A stretch of DNA of 64,000 bases from Agrobacterium albertimagni AOL15 (GTDB taxonomy: Bacteria; Pseudomonadota; Alphaproteobacteria; Rhizobiales; Rhizobiaceae): positions 124,001 through 188,000 of the forward strand of contig NZ_ALJF01000008.1 in assembly GCF_000300855.1 (NCBI RefSeq), given 5' to 3'. This document shows, one piece after another, positions 44,857-55,500 of this stretch (positions are counted from its first letter, which is position 1; each line of letters starts with the position of its first letter). The notes under the pieces are model-generated. The model was not told the origin of the DNA. It saw nothing but the letters and a program-made list of their open reading frames with translations, and did no database searches. The position numbers were made by a program, and so were the translations under genes.

Positions 44857-47172
44857 TCAGACTGCCGGCTGCGAGGCTTCCACGACGGCAAGCGCCGCCA
44901 TGTTGACGACGCCGCGCGAGGTGACCGAGGTCGACAGCACGTGGGCGGGCAGGGCTGCACCGAGGAGGATCGGGCCGACATGCAGCGCGTCCATCATCAT
45001 GCGGACGATGCCGAGCGAGATGTTCGCGGCATCGAGGTTCGGGAAGACGAGGAGGTTCGCTTCGCCGGTCAGCGTGCTGTCTGGCATGGCGCGCTTGCGC
45101 AGAACTTCCGACAGCGCCGAACCGCCCTGCATCTCACCGTCGACCTCGAGGTCAGGCGCGCCAGCGCGGATGATTTCGAGCGCCCGGCGCATCTTCGAGG
45201 CGCTGGCCGACGGCCGCGAGCCGAAGTTCGAATGCGACAGCAGCGCTGCCTTCGGCGCGATACCGAAGCGGCGGATTTCCTGGGCCGCCAGCATCGTCAT
45301 TTCGGCGATCTCTTCGGCACTCGGGTCGTCGGTAACGAAGGTGTCGGTGAAGAAGATCGCACCGCGCTGCGAGATCAGAAGGCTCAGGCCCGAATAGTCG
45401 CGCACGCCGGCGCGCTTTCCGATGATCTGGCGAACGTCGCGCACGTGGCGGTCGAAACGGCCTTCGACGCCGCAGATCAATGCATCGGCGTCACCGCGCT
45501 TCACGGCCAGCGCGCCGATTACGGTCGTGTTGGTGCGGACGATCGTGCGTGCCGCTTCCGGGTTGATACCGGCGCGGCCGACGAGGGCGAAATAATCGTC
45601 GACATAGTCGCGGTAGCGCGGATCGTCTTCTGGGTTGACCAGCTGGAAATCGGTGCCCGGGCGGATGCGCAGGCCATAGCGCTTCAGGCGGGTCTCGATG
45701 ATCTGCGGGCGGCCGATCAGGATCGGTTCGCCGATGCCGTCTTCAAGCAGCACCTGGGCGGCACGCAGCACGCGCTCGTCTTCACCTTCCGAGAAGATCA
45801 CACGCTTCTTGGTTGCCGTCTTCGCGGCGGCGAAGATCGGCTTCATCACGAAGCCGGAGCGGAAGACGAAGCGGTTCAGCTGGTCGAGATAGGTGTCGAA
45901 ATCGGCGATGGGGCGGCGGGCGACGCCGCTGTCGGCCGCAGCCTTGGCGACAGCCGGTGCGATGCGCAGGATGAGGCGCGGATCGAAAGGCGAGGGGATG
46001 AGATAATCGGGGCCGAAGGTCGGCGTTTCGCCGGTATAGGCCTTGGCCGCGACTTCCGAGACTTCTTCGCGGGCGAGCGCTGCAATCGCGCGCACTGCCG
46101 CCATCTTCATTTCTTCGTTGATCGTGGTTGCGCCACAGTCGAGCGCGCCGCGGAAGATGTAGGGGAAGCAGAGGACGTTGTTGACCTGGTTCGGGAAGTC
46201 GGAGCGTCCGGTGCAGATCATCGCGTCGGGACGGGCGGCGCGTGCCTCTTCCGGCATGATTTCCGGCTTCGGATTGGCAAGCGCCATGATCAGCGGCTTC
46301 GGCGCCATGCGGGCCAGCAGTTCCGGCTTCAGGACGCCGGCGGCCGAGAGGCCGAGGAAGACGTCGGCATCGTCGATGCTTTCGGAGAGCGCGCGCTTGT
46401 CGGTTTCCTGGGCGTAGACTTCCTTCCAGGGATCCATCAGCTCGTTGCGGCCCTTGTAGACGAGGCCCTCGATGTCGTGCACCCAGATGTTCTTGCGCTT
46501 GGCGCCGAGAATGACGAGCAGGTTGAGGCAGGCAAGGGCGGCAGCACCAGCGCCGGAGGCGACGATCTTGACGTCCTCGATCTGCTTGCCGGCGAGTTCG
46601 AGGCCGTTCAGGATGGCGGCTGCAACAATGATCGCCGTGCCGTGCTGGTCATCGTGGAAGACCGGGATGTTCATCTTCTCGCGAAGCTGATCCTCGACCT
46701 GGAAACATTCAGGCGCCTTGATGTCTTCAAGGTTGATGCCGCCAAAGGTCGGCTCCAACGCCGAGATGGTCGAAACCATCTGATCGACGCCGGGAGCATC
46801 GATCTCGATGTCGAAAACGTCGATCCCCGCAAACTTCTTGAAGAGAACGGCCTTGCCTTCCATGACGGGCTTGGAGGCGAGCGGTCCGATATTGCCGAGG
46901 CCGAGAACGGCCGTGCCGTTGGAGATGACGGCGACGAGGTTGGAGCGTGCCGTGTAGTCGTCGGCGGCTGCCGGATCGTCCTTGATGGCGAGACAGGGAG
47001 CGGCGACGCCGGGCGAATAGGCAAGCGCCAGATCGCGCTGGTTGCCGAGCGGCTTGGTGGCCTGAATCTCCAGTTTCCCGGGACGGGGATAGCGGTGATA
47101 GAAAAGCGCCTGTTCGTCGAGATCAGCGGTCGGGTTTGCAACTTGCGGCTTGTTCTTGTCCTGAGAAGTCAT
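44857..47172 (-). CDS. maeB: NADP-dependent malic enzyme with C-terminal phosphotransacetylase-like domain
   Basis: 771 residues from the ATG at 47172; a GTG at 47199 with AAGGAG three bases upstream would add nine residues. The N-terminal malic enzyme domain has [12 protein letters not shown], the metal-binding [15 protein letters not shown], the cofactor motif [14 protein letters not shown] and ALANPKPEI. The C-terminal 320 residues resemble phosphate acetyltransferase ([30 protein letters not shown]) and in this family act as a regulatory, non-catalytic domain. It decarboxylates malate to pyruvate. The multidomain form is typical of rhizobia (the tme gene). Confidence 0.94.
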   Translation of the reverse strand: MTSQDKNKPQVANPTADLDEQALFYHRYPRPGKLEIQATKPLGNQRDLALAYSPGVAAPCLAIKDDPAAADDYTARSNLVAVISNGTAVLGLGNIGPLASKPVMEGKAVLFKKFAGIDVFDIEIDAPGVDQMVSTISALEPTFGGINLEDIKAPECFQVEDQLREKMNIPVFHDDQHGTAIIVAAAILNGLELAGKQIEDVKIVASGAGAAALACLNLLVILGAKRKNIWVHDIEGLVYKGRNELMDPWKEVYAQETDKRALSESIDDADVFLGLSAAGVLKPELLARMAPKPLIMALANPKPEIMPEEARAARPDAMICTGRSDFPNQVNNVLCFPYIFRGALDCGATTINEEMKMAAVRAIAALAREEVSEVAAKAYTGETPTFGPDYLIPSPFDPRLILRIAPAVAKAAADSGVARRPIADFDTYLDQLNRFVFRSGFVMKPIFAAAKTATKKRVIFSEGEDERVLRAAQVLLEDGIGEPILIGRPQIIETRLKRYGLRIRPGTDFQLVNPEDDPRYRDYVDDYFALVGRAGINPEAARTIVRTNTTVIGALAVKRGDADALICGVEGRFDRHVRDVRQIIGKRAGVRDYSGLSLLISQRGAIFFTDTFVTDDPSAEEIAEMTMLAAQEIRRFGIAPKAALLSHSNFGSRPSASASKMRRALEIIRAGAPDLEVDGEMQGGSALSEVLRKRAMPDSTLTGEANLLVFPNLDAANISLGIVRMMMDALHVGPILLGAALPAHVLSTSVTSRGVVNMAALAVVEASQPAV

Positions 47173-47373
47173 CGGTTCACCGGCAATTCCTGTCTTCACT
47201 TACTCCTTGTCGTCATACACGAATTGGCCGCGAGTGGTAGACTTTAGTTCCGTGATCCCCTGTCCGCGCGGAATGCATGGGCGAACCGGCGATCCACCGC
47301 AAATCTTCCGATGTCATCTTCCTGAAACACGAGTCTGATTTAGCGCTGATCAGACAGCGAAGAGGACCGTGCC

Positions 47374-48228
47374 GTGGAAGACGCCAGCGAAACACGCCAT
47401 TTCAGGACCCTGTTTATCTCGGACGTCCACCTCGGATCGAAAGCCGCCAAGACCGACTTTCTCCTGGATTTCCTGCGCACCCACGAGGCCGACACCATCA
47501 TTCTGGTCGGGGACATCGTCGACGGTTGGCGCTTGAAGCGCAGCTGGTACTGGCCGCAGTCCTGCAATGACGTGGTCCAGAAGCTGCTGCGCAAGGCGCG
47601 CAAGGGTACGCGTATCGTTTACATCCCCGGCAATCACGATGAATTCATGCGCGACTTCCCGGGCATTCACTTCGGCGGCATCGAAGTCGCGCAGCGCATC
47701 GTGCACGAGATGGCTGATGGCAAGAAGTATCTGGTTTTGCACGGCGACGAGTTCGACGTCGTCGTCCGCAATGCCCGCCTGCTCGCCTATCTCGGGGACT
47801 GGGCCTATGACACGGCGATTGCCATCAATGTCATTCTGGCAGCCGTCCGCCGCCGGCTCGGCATGCCCTACTGGTCGTTCTCGGCCTGGGCCAAGCTGCA
47901 GGTCAAGCATGCGGTGAACTTCATCGGCGAATTCCAGCGTGTGGTGGCCGACGAGGCCCGTCGCGCCGAAGTGGATGGTGTCATCTGCGGCCACATCCAT
48001 CACGCCGTCATGGAAGACATCGACGGGATCCACTACGTCAACACCGGCGACTGGGTCGAGAGCTGCACGGCGATTGCCGAGCACCCGGATGGCCGTCTGG
48101 AACTGATCTCGTGGAGCCACAAGGTCAGCGAGGCGCCGGCCGGCAAGCGGGCGAGCAAGCTGGTACCGATTCTCTTGCCGAAGCCCCTTTCGGAACCGTC
48201 CCAGGACGACGGCGTGCGCGCCGCCTGA
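47374..48228 (+). CDS. UDP-2,3-diacylglucosamine diphosphatase-like metallophosphoesterase (LpxH-like)
   Basis: 284 residues from a GTG start with AGAGGA upstream. The calcineurin-like metal motifs are FISDVHLGS, LVGDIVDGW, YIPGNHDEF, LVLHGDEFD and CGHIHHAV. Its length and the inserted helical segment (YLGDWAYDTAIAIN) fit the LpxH-related group. Enzymes of this group hydrolyse UDP-diacylglucosamine in lipid A synthesis, but rhizobia also have LpxI, so this may act on another substrate. An MCE/Mla-type transporter operon begins 153 bases downstream. Confidence 0.8.
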   Translation: MEDASETRHFRTLFISDVHLGSKAAKTDFLLDFLRTHEADTIILVGDIVDGWRLKRSWYWPQSCNDVVQKLLRKARKGTRIVYIPGNHDEFMRDFPGIHFGGIEVAQRIVHEMADGKKYLVLHGDEFDVVVRNARLLAYLGDWAYDTAIAINVILAAVRRRLGMPYWSFSAWAKLQVKHAVNFIGEFQRVVADEARRAEVDGVICGHIHHAVMEDIDGIHYVNTGDWVESCTAIAEHPDGRLELISWSHKVSEAPAGKRASKLVPILLPKPLSEPSQDDGVRAA

Positions 48229-48381
48229 CGCGATCTCTGTTGCAAAGCGGTCATGGCTGCGTGCAATCGGGCGGGAAAACGCAATTAACATTTCGCAAAG
48301 GATTTCTTCGCGGACACCGATGGTTATAGTGTGCAGCCATCTGTCACGTGATTTGCGGATCCGGATCATCCCGGCGCGAAT

Positions 48382-49551
48382 TTGGAAGTAGTCGCCACTT
48401 TGAGTCCGGTTGAGCCCGAAAACGCCCGTATCGAGATCGAGGAACAGCCGGACGGCAACGGTCGGACGATCCGACTCGCCGGTCGCTGGAAAAACAACAG
48501 CCTGAGCTCGATGATCAAATCGGCCGGTCCGCTGGTGGATTCCGGTGCGACGGGCCGTGAGACGATCGATCTCGACGGCGTTTCCGACATGGATACCGCG
48601 GGTGCTTGGCTGATCCGTCGTTTCGTTACGGAGCGGCGCGCCGGCGGAGGCTCGGTCGAGATCGTCGGCGGCACGCCCGGTATGCGCGAGCTGATCGAAT
48701 CGCTTCCCGAAAGAGTGACCGCACCCGAAAAGCCCGTCGACCATCGCAGCCGCTTCGAGCGGATCTTCGAACCAGTTGGGCGCGTGACGGTCAGCCTCTG
48801 GGGCGATACGGTCGCCATGATGTTCGTTCTGGGCTCCGCCGTGCGTGGCGCGCAGACCAAGCTTGGACGCGGTTCCGGCGTGTCGCCGGCCTCCGTCGTC
48901 AACCAGCTCGACCATATGGGGGTGAGGGCGGTGCCGATCATCGTCCTCATGTCCTTCCTGATCGGCGCGATCATTGCGCAACAGGGCGCCTTCCAGCTTC
49001 GCTATTTCGGCGCAGAAGTCTTCGTCGTCGATCTCGTCGGCATCCTGCAATTGCGCGAAATCGGCGTGCTCCTGACCGCGATCATGATCGCCGGCCGTTC
49101 CGGCAGCGCGATCACTGCGGAAATCGGATCGATGAAGATGCGCGAGGAAATCGACGCGCTGAAGGTCATCGGCCTCAACCCGATCGGCGTCCTCGTCTTT
49201 CCGCGGCTCGTGGCGCTGACCATCGCCCTGCCGCTCTTGACGATCGTTGCCAACTTTTCGGCGCTGTATGGTGCCGCCGTCGTCGCCTGGGCCTATTCCG
49301 GAATCACCTTCGACGTCTTCATCACGCGCCTGCATGAAGCGGTCGACTATTCGACGCTCGCGACCGGGATGATCAAAGCGCCGTTCATGGCGCTGATCAT
49401 CGGCATCATTGCGGCCGTTGAGGGGATGAAGGTCGGCGGCAGCGCCGAATCGCTCGGCCGGCATGTCACCGCCTCGGTGGTCAAATCCATCTTTGTCGTC
49501 ATTCTCGTGGACGGGCTCTTTGCCATGTTCTACGCAGCCATCGATTTCTAA
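48382..49551 (+). CDS. MlaE-type ABC transporter permease with N-terminal STAS domain
   Basis: 389 residues from a TTG start at 48382 (no good ribosome site; the true start is uncertain). Residues about 15-110 form a STAS domain (IDLDGVSDMDTAGAWLIRRF), the role played by separate MlaB in E. coli. The permease domain has LRYFGAEVFVVDLVGILQLR, SGSAITAEIGSMKMREEIDALKVIG and GLNPIGVLVFPRL, the diagnostic MlaE segments. It belongs to an importer or exporter of phospholipids or sterol-like lipids. First gene of a four-gene operon. Confidence 0.92.
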   Translation: MEVVATLSPVEPENARIEIEEQPDGNGRTIRLAGRWKNNSLSSMIKSAGPLVDSGATGRETIDLDGVSDMDTAGAWLIRRFVTERRAGGGSVEIVGGTPGMRELIESLPERVTAPEKPVDHRSRFERIFEPVGRVTVSLWGDTVAMMFVLGSAVRGAQTKLGRGSGVSPASVVNQLDHMGVRAVPIIVLMSFLIGAIIAQQGAFQLRYFGAEVFVVDLVGILQLREIGVLLTAIMIAGRSGSAITAEIGSMKMREEIDALKVIGLNPIGVLVFPRLVALTIALPLLTIVANFSALYGAAVVAWAYSGITFDVFITRLHEAVDYSTLATGMIKAPFMALIIGIIAAVEGMKVGGSAESLGRHVTASVVKSIFVVILVDGLFAMFYAAIDF

Positions 49552-49562
49552 GGGAGGGCCAG

Positions 49563-50372
49563 ATGATTTTCACGTCCTCCGAAAAGCGCGAAGCCATCCT
49601 GTCGGTGAAGGATCTCACCGTCGGCTTTGGCGACAAGATCGTTCTCGACAAACTCAATCTGGACATTTACCGGGGCGAAATCCTAGGCTTCGTCGGGGCA
49701 TCGGGTGCTGGCAAGTCGGTCCTGATGCGCACCGTTCTTCGGCTTCTGCCGCGGCGCTCCGGCACAATCGAGATCCTCGGTGCGGATTACGATGCGGTCG
49801 ATGACGCACAACGCATGGCGCTCGACACACGCCTGGGGGTTCTTTTTCAGCACGGCGCCCTATTTTCTTCATTGACCGTGAAGGAGAATATCCAGCTGCC
49901 GATGCGAGAATATCTGGACCTGCCGCAATGGCTGATGGATGAGCTCGCTTATCTGAAAATCGAACTGGTCGGCCTCCATCCCGATGCGGCAGACAAGTAT
50001 CCATCCGAACTGTCCGGCGGCATGATCAAGCGCGCAGCACTTGCGCGTGCCCTGGCGCTTGATCCTGATCTCGTCTTTCTCGACGAGCCGACATCCGGTC
50101 TCGACCCGATCGGGGCCGCCGAATTCGATGAACTGATCGCACAACTGCGCGATACGCTCGGATTGACCGTCTATATGGTGACCCACGATCTCGACAGCCT
50201 CTTCTCCGTCTGCGACCGTATCGCAGTGCTCGGTCAGAAGAAGGTTCTGGTCGAGGGCACGCTGGACGACATGCTCGCCTTCGATGATGCGTGGGTTCAA
50301 TCCTATTTCCGGGGCAAGCGTGCCCGTTCCATTCCCCGGCCGGAGCAATCCGCCGGACATCCGGTAGAGTGA
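49563..50372 (+). CDS. MlaF-type ABC transporter ATP-binding protein
   Basis: 269 residues with GGGAGG before the ATG. Walker A is GASGAGKS, the Q-loop lies near GVLFQHGALFSSLTVKENI, the signature is LSGGMIKRAALARAL, Walker B DLVFLDEPTSGLDP, and the switch His is in MVTHDLDSLF. The segment GALFSSLTVKENIQLPMREY is typical of Mla/MCE ATPases. It powers lipid transport with the permease and MCE protein that flank it; the next gene starts three bases after its stop. Confidence 0.94.
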   Translation: MIFTSSEKREAILSVKDLTVGFGDKIVLDKLNLDIYRGEILGFVGASGAGKSVLMRTVLRLLPRRSGTIEILGADYDAVDDAQRMALDTRLGVLFQHGALFSSLTVKENIQLPMREYLDLPQWLMDELAYLKIELVGLHPDAADKYPSELSGGMIKRAALARALALDPDLVFLDEPTSGLDPIGAAEFDELIAQLRDTLGLTVYMVTHDLDSLFSVCDRIAVLGQKKVLVEGTLDDMLAFDDAWVQSYFRGKRARSIPRPEQSAGHPVE

Positions 50373-50375
50373 GCC

Positions 50376-51749
50376 ATGGAAACCAAAGCCAATTACGCGA
50401 TCGTCGGTTTTTTCACGATGCTGGTCATCGGGGCCGCCTTCGGGTTTGTCTATTGGATGGCCGAATACGGAAGGGGCGGAGAGATGGCGCCGCTTGCGAT
50501 CCGCATCCCGGGCTCTGCGAATGGTCTCAGCATCGGTTCGCCGGTGCGCTTCAACGGCATCTCCGTCGGTTCGGTCCGCAATCTCTACATCGACAACGAG
50601 GACCCGAACTTCTCCGTCGCCTTCACGGAGGTGCGCGCTGATGCACCCGTGACGTCGGGGACGCGAGCCGTTCTTGAGATTCAGGGTCTGACCGGTGCGG
50701 CTTATGTCGAGCTTTCCGGCGGTGGCCCGGGTTCCGGCGACGCAATTTTGCAGCGGGCGCTCGATACCGGCGAGCCAGCCATTCTGACCGCCGACCAGTC
50801 CAGCGTGACGAATCTTCTCTCCACTGCTGACCGCATCTTGCAGCGCGCCGATGGCGCCGTGGCAGAGTTGCAGGGCTTTATCGAGGATGCGCGGACACCG
50901 CTGACGAACACCGTGCGCAACGCCGAGACCTTTTCGAAGTCGCTCGCCGACAATGCCCAGGGTATCGATCAATTCCTGCAGAGTGTCAGCGCCCTTTCCG
51001 ATTCCGTTTCCGGCCTGTCCGGCCGCCTCGACTCGACATTGTCAGCCGCTGAAGATCTGTTCAGGGCGCTCAACTCCGACAAGATCGATCAGATCCTTAC
51101 CAATACCGAGCAGGCAACCGCGAGCTTCGCGGAAGCATCGAAGAGCATCGGACCTGCGATCGACAGCTTCCGCGAGACGGCCGACACGTTCCAGCGCTTC
51201 GGCAACAATGCCGATCAGACGCTTGAGAAGGTCTCCAGTCTGATCGATGCTGTGGATAGCCAGAAGATTGGCCGGGTGGTTGACGATGTCTCTGTTGCAA
51301 CGGCTGATGCGCGTGAGGCGATTGCCGGCTTCCGGGATCTGTCCACCAGCATCACCGGCCGCAAGGACGATATCGACCGTGCGATCGACGATTTCACGCA
51401 GCTTGCCAACCGCCTGAACACCTCGTCCGAGCAGGTTGACGGGATCCTTAGGAAGGTTGATGCGTTCCTTGGCTCCGGGGACGCAAATTCGCTCAGCGTC
51501 GAAGCCCGAAAGACGCTCGAGGCCATCCGTTTGACCGCCGAAAACCTCAACTCCCAGATCGGACCGATCGCCGCCAACCTGCAGCGCTTCTCGGCGACGG
51601 GCCTGCGCGATATCCAGACCCTGGTCAACGATACGCGCAACACCGTTCGCGGATTGAACGATGCGATCACCAATTTCGACCAGGATCCGCAGCGCCTGCT
51701 CTTCGGCGGCGATACGGTCAAGGAATTCGACGGACGGACACGCCGATGA
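50376..51749 (+). CDS. MCE-domain (MlaD-family) membrane-anchored lipid-binding protein
   Basis: 457 residues. An N-terminal transmembrane anchor (YAIVGFFTMLVIGAAFGFVYW) is followed by one MCE domain with GSANGLSIGSPVRFNGISVG and VLEIQGLTGAAYVELSGG. The remaining 300 residues form a long helical region with recurring TADRILQ / SVSALSDSVSGL-type heptads, likely a periplasmic coiled-coil tunnel or bridge as in other MCE proteins. It overlaps the lipoprotein gene by four bases. Confidence 0.92.
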   Translation: METKANYAIVGFFTMLVIGAAFGFVYWMAEYGRGGEMAPLAIRIPGSANGLSIGSPVRFNGISVGSVRNLYIDNEDPNFSVAFTEVRADAPVTSGTRAVLEIQGLTGAAYVELSGGGPGSGDAILQRALDTGEPAILTADQSSVTNLLSTADRILQRADGAVAELQGFIEDARTPLTNTVRNAETFSKSLADNAQGIDQFLQSVSALSDSVSGLSGRLDSTLSAAEDLFRALNSDKIDQILTNTEQATASFAEASKSIGPAIDSFRETADTFQRFGNNADQTLEKVSSLIDAVDSQKIGRVVDDVSVATADAREAIAGFRDLSTSITGRKDDIDRAIDDFTQLANRLNTSSEQVDGILRKVDAFLGSGDANSLSVEARKTLEAIRLTAENLNSQIGPIAANLQRFSATGLRDIQTLVNDTRNTVRGLNDAITNFDQDPQRLLFGGDTVKEFDGRTRR

Positions 51750-52411
51750 CGAGCAGCACCGAAAAGGACGACAGCATGGACAGGATCGGCGTGAAGCGGG
51801 TGGCGGGCGTGGCACGGTTCCGGCGGCTGCTTCTGGCCTCGGTGCTCGTGCCGGGTCTTGGCCTTGGCCTTGCGGCCTGTGGCTCGAAAGCGAACAACGA
51901 CACATTCGATCTGACCGCTTCCGTGAGCGAGGTGGCGACATCTGCCAGCGCCCGCAACCGGCAGCTTCTGGTGGCCGATCCGTCGGCCCTCAAGGCGCTC
52001 GACAGCGAGCAGATCCTGGTGCGCGTATCGGGCGCCGAGATCCGCTATCTGTCCCAGTCGCAGTGGAGCGACCGGCTGACGCGGGTTGTTCAGTCGAAAC
52101 TCGTGGTCGCCTTCGAAAACACCGGACGCCTCGGTGGCGTCGGACGGCCGGGGCAGGGACTGGCGATCGACTTCCAGCTGATCACCGACGTGCGTGCCTT
52201 CGAAATCTCTGCCGAGGGAACGGATCGTGGTGTCGTCGAGATCTCGGCGAAGCTGCTCAACGACCGCAATGGCACCGTCAAGGCGCAGCGCGTCTTCCGC
52301 GCCGAAGTCCCGTCCTCCGGCTCGGACAATGCTGCTTACGTCGCGGCACTCGACCGTGCTTTCGCCCGCGTGACGGCCGACATCGTTGCCTGGACGCTGC
52401 AATCGATCTGA
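51746..52411 (+). CDS. ABC-type transport auxiliary lipoprotein (PqiC/ABC_trans_aux family)
   Basis: 221 residues, starting at an ATG that overlaps the preceding stop. The lipobox LAAC lies in LGLGLAACGSKANN after a hydrophobic stretch, although the lead-in is longer than usual. The mature region begins with NDTFDLTAS and has RNRQLLVADPSALKALDSEQILVR and YLSQSQWSDRLTRVVQS, the pattern of outer-membrane auxiliary lipoproteins that complete MCE/Pqi transport systems. It ends the operon, followed by a terminator. Confidence 0.9.
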   Translation: MTSSTEKDDSMDRIGVKRVAGVARFRRLLLASVLVPGLGLGLAACGSKANNDTFDLTASVSEVATSASARNRQLLVADPSALKALDSEQILVRVSGAEIRYLSQSQWSDRLTRVVQSKLVVAFENTGRLGGVGRPGQGLAIDFQLITDVRAFEISAEGTDRGVVEISAKLLNDRNGTVKAQRVFRAEVPSSGSDNAAYVAALDRAFARVTADIVAWTLQSI

Positions 52412-52443
52412 CCGACGGCAATTCCAATTCAGTCGAGCAAAAG

Positions 52444-52473
52444 AAAACCCCGGATCAATGATCCGGGGTTTTT
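52444..52473 (+). terminator. Intrinsic terminator after the Mla-type operon
   Basis: A 12-bp perfect stem AAAACCCCGGAT / ATCCGGGGTTTT with loop CAATG, running into further T residues. It lies 33 bases after the lipoprotein stop; the A-run on the left arm also makes it suitable for the convergent gene. Confidence 0.9.
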
Positions 52474-52521
52474 CTGTTCGTCAGGTCGTAGCCGGATAAC
52501 CGGCTCCTGGATCGATGGCTA

Positions 52522-55500
52522 TCAGCTGAAACGGCCTGCCGCATGGGCGAGCATGGTGTAAACCTTGCCCGTGTCCGAGGTCAGGTAGGACTGGGTGATC
52601 GACTTGTCGCGGTCGGTGCGTGCCACGTCCGAAAGCAATTTCTCGAAATCGGCGATATAGCGATCCACGGCGACGCGGAATTCAGGCTCGCGGTCGTACT
52701 TGCGCTTGATCTCGTCGAAGGTCTGCTGGCCCTTCAGCGTGTAGAGGCGACGGGTGAAGATGTCGCGCTCGCCGCGCTGGTAGCGGCGCCACAGGTCGAC
52801 CGAGGCGTCGTGGTCGATGGCACGGGCGATGTCGACCGAGAGCGAGTTCAGCGATTCGACCATGTGACGCGGATTGCGGGTGTCACCCTGGCGGGCCGGC
52901 TGGCTTTCGGCGACCGGGCGCTGCGGGGCAGGGGCCGGGCGGGTCGGAGCAGCTTCCGGCGGCTCTTCACGCGAGGCACCGCGCAGCAGATCGCTGATCC
53001 AGCCACCGCCTTCGGCGCGTGTCGTGGCCGTGCTCTGCTGGCCATAGGCTTCGGTTGCCAGGCTGCCGCGCAGGCCGAGGGTCTCGGTCTGGCGCACCGG
53101 CGGCTGTGGCTGCGGTGCGGGTGCTGCAGCTGGCTGGCGACGGACCGGTTCAGGCTGGGCTTCGGCCAGGCGGCGGGCGACCGGCTCGGAGATTTCCAGC
53201 GTCTGGCTGGTCCGGCCGACGAGCTGCGAGATGTCCTGCAGCGCCTTGATCTGCTCGGCCACGGCGCGGCGCATCTGGGCGGCACTTTCCTTGGCTTCCT
53301 CGGGCAGGTCGAAGGCACCGCGCTTCAGCTCGTTGCGCGTCAGGTCGAGTTCCTTGCGGATGTCGACGGCCGAGCGACGGATCTCGTCGGTGGCACCGGT
53401 GAAGCGGGAAACGGCCTCGGTGACGGCTTCCTGCATGGCCTGGCGCAGGGCAGCGGCTGCCCCTTCCGACTTGCGGCCGGCTTCGCCGAGCAGGTGGTCG
53501 ATGTCGTTGAGCGAGACTGCCAGACCGCCGCGCAGGCGGTTTGCGAGTTCGCCCGAACGCTTCTCGGCCTCGGTCAGCGTCTTGTCGATGGAAACCTGCG
53601 CTTCCTGTTCGGCAGACAGCAAAGCGTTGCGCATGTTGGCGGCGGTCATCTGCGCCTTCTTCTCGGTCTCGCCGAGCATCTGGCCGACGTCGGAGAACGA
53701 GGCCTGGACGCTGTCGCGCATGGTGGCTGCCGTCGACTGGGCGCGCTTTTCGGTCTCGCCAAGGATCTGGCCGATATCGGAGAAGGAGGCCTGGACACTC
53801 TGGCGAAGGTTGCCGGCCATCTGCCCGGAGCGCTCTTCGGCGCGATCGAAGGCGGTTTCGACCATCTTGCCGAGGGTCTGCATCGTCGTCTCGATTTCTT
53901 CCGAGCGCTTGACGAGGCCGATCGATAGATCGCGGAGAGCCTGCTGGCGTTCTTCGAGCGTGCCCACGAGGTTCGACTGGGCGGCCGACAGAAGTTCGGA
54001 GGCCTTGCCCAGCACCTGGGTGTGGTCGCCGAAGCGGCTGACGATCGACGATACCTGCTGCAGCGTCTCGCCGGAGACGGCGGTTAGGCGGCCGAGCTTG
54101 TCGTCGAGCAGGCGGTTCGAGGTCGAAAGCATGTCGGTCGCCTGGTTCGCCGTTTCGCTGAAACGGTTTGCCGTTGCGCCGAGGCGGCTGTCGAGCGAGC
54201 CGATGCTCTGAACCGCCTGGTCGATCATCGTGGACAGGCCGACATTGCTGTCGCCGAGACGCTCGATGAGCTGCGAGGCACTGGCAACGAGGTTCTGTTC
54301 GGCGTTGCCGAGCGTCGCGACTGCGCGGTCTGTGCGCTGGTTGATCGCGTCGACGAGGGCTGCGTTTTCACTGCGCAGGCGCTCGGCGCTCTGTTCGGCT
54401 GCCGCAGCGATCTGCTCGGCGGCTGCGCGGCCGGTCTCGGCATAGGAGGCGACCACGGGCGCTGCCTTCTCGTCGATGAGGCGAGACAGTTCAGCCGAGC
54501 GTGTCGAGAGCATGGAGTTCAGCTCGCGGGTGCGATCATCAAGCACCGAGCGGATCGAATTGCCGCGGGCTTCCAGCGCCTTCTCCACCGCGTTCATGGT
54601 GGTGGCGAGCTCCTGCGTATTGCCCGAAATCGCGTCGCGGATGGAGTTGCCGCGAGCCTCGAGTGCCTTCTCTGCCTCGTTCATGGCAGCGGCCAGTTCC
54701 TGCGTGTTGCCGGAAATCGCGTCACGGATGGCGGCTGCGCGTTGTTCCAGCGTGGTGCTGACTTCGCCAAGAGTCCCCGAAAGGTTGGCCACCTGGGCGC
54801 TGACCAGCGCTTCTGCCTGGTTCACCTTGTTGCTGATGACATCGCCGGCCTGCGAGAAGGTTTCGGCGATCGTCGCGGCCTGTCCGGCGAGGCGGTTCTG
54901 GGTGTCGGTGATGCGTCGGGCGAGGTCCTCCGAGCGCTCCTCGACCGTACGGTTGAGTTCGGCGCTGCGTTCGCCGATCTGCTCGGCAAACTGCGAGGTG
55001 GTGGCGGCCAAGCGATCGACCGAGCGCTGTGCTTCGGCATCGAGGTCGCGGGCAGCATCGGTAACGGCACTGCGCAGTGCGGTTGCGAGACCGGCTGCCT
55101 TGCCTTCGATGGTGCGATTGACGTTTTCGAGGCCGATGTTGAGGGCACGGTCCATGGTCGCCAGGCGCTCTTCGATGACCGGCGTGCGGCTGTCGAAGGT
55201 TTCGGCGACACGGGTGGTGCCTTCATCGAGGACCTGAGCGACGCGCATGCTGGCTTCGGCGCCGACACGTTCGATCGTCGCAACCTTGTCGTCGAGGCGG
55301 GCAGCGAACTTTTCGCCGGCATCGTTGACGCGGGCATCGACGCCGTCGAGGCCGTTGCGTAGACGGTCTTCCAGCGTGCCGAGGCTCTGTTCGATGCGGG
55401 TGCTGGTTTCATCGAGGCGGCTGGTCATGCCGGAGACGGACTGTTCGACCGTGCCCGAGAAGCCCTGCGCCGAACGGGTGATGTCATCGGCGGCGTCGCG

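Noticed and set aside
44794-47247. An 817-codon plus-strand frame opposite the malic enzyme gene
   Set aside because: The malic enzyme on the minus strand is unmistakable; the antisense translation is rich in Arg, Asp and Gly and lacks any motif.
47350-49464. A 704-codon minus-strand frame across the LpxH-like and MlaE-like genes
   Set aside because: It runs across two well-supported plus-strand genes and their intergenic gap and has no ribosome site or family motif.
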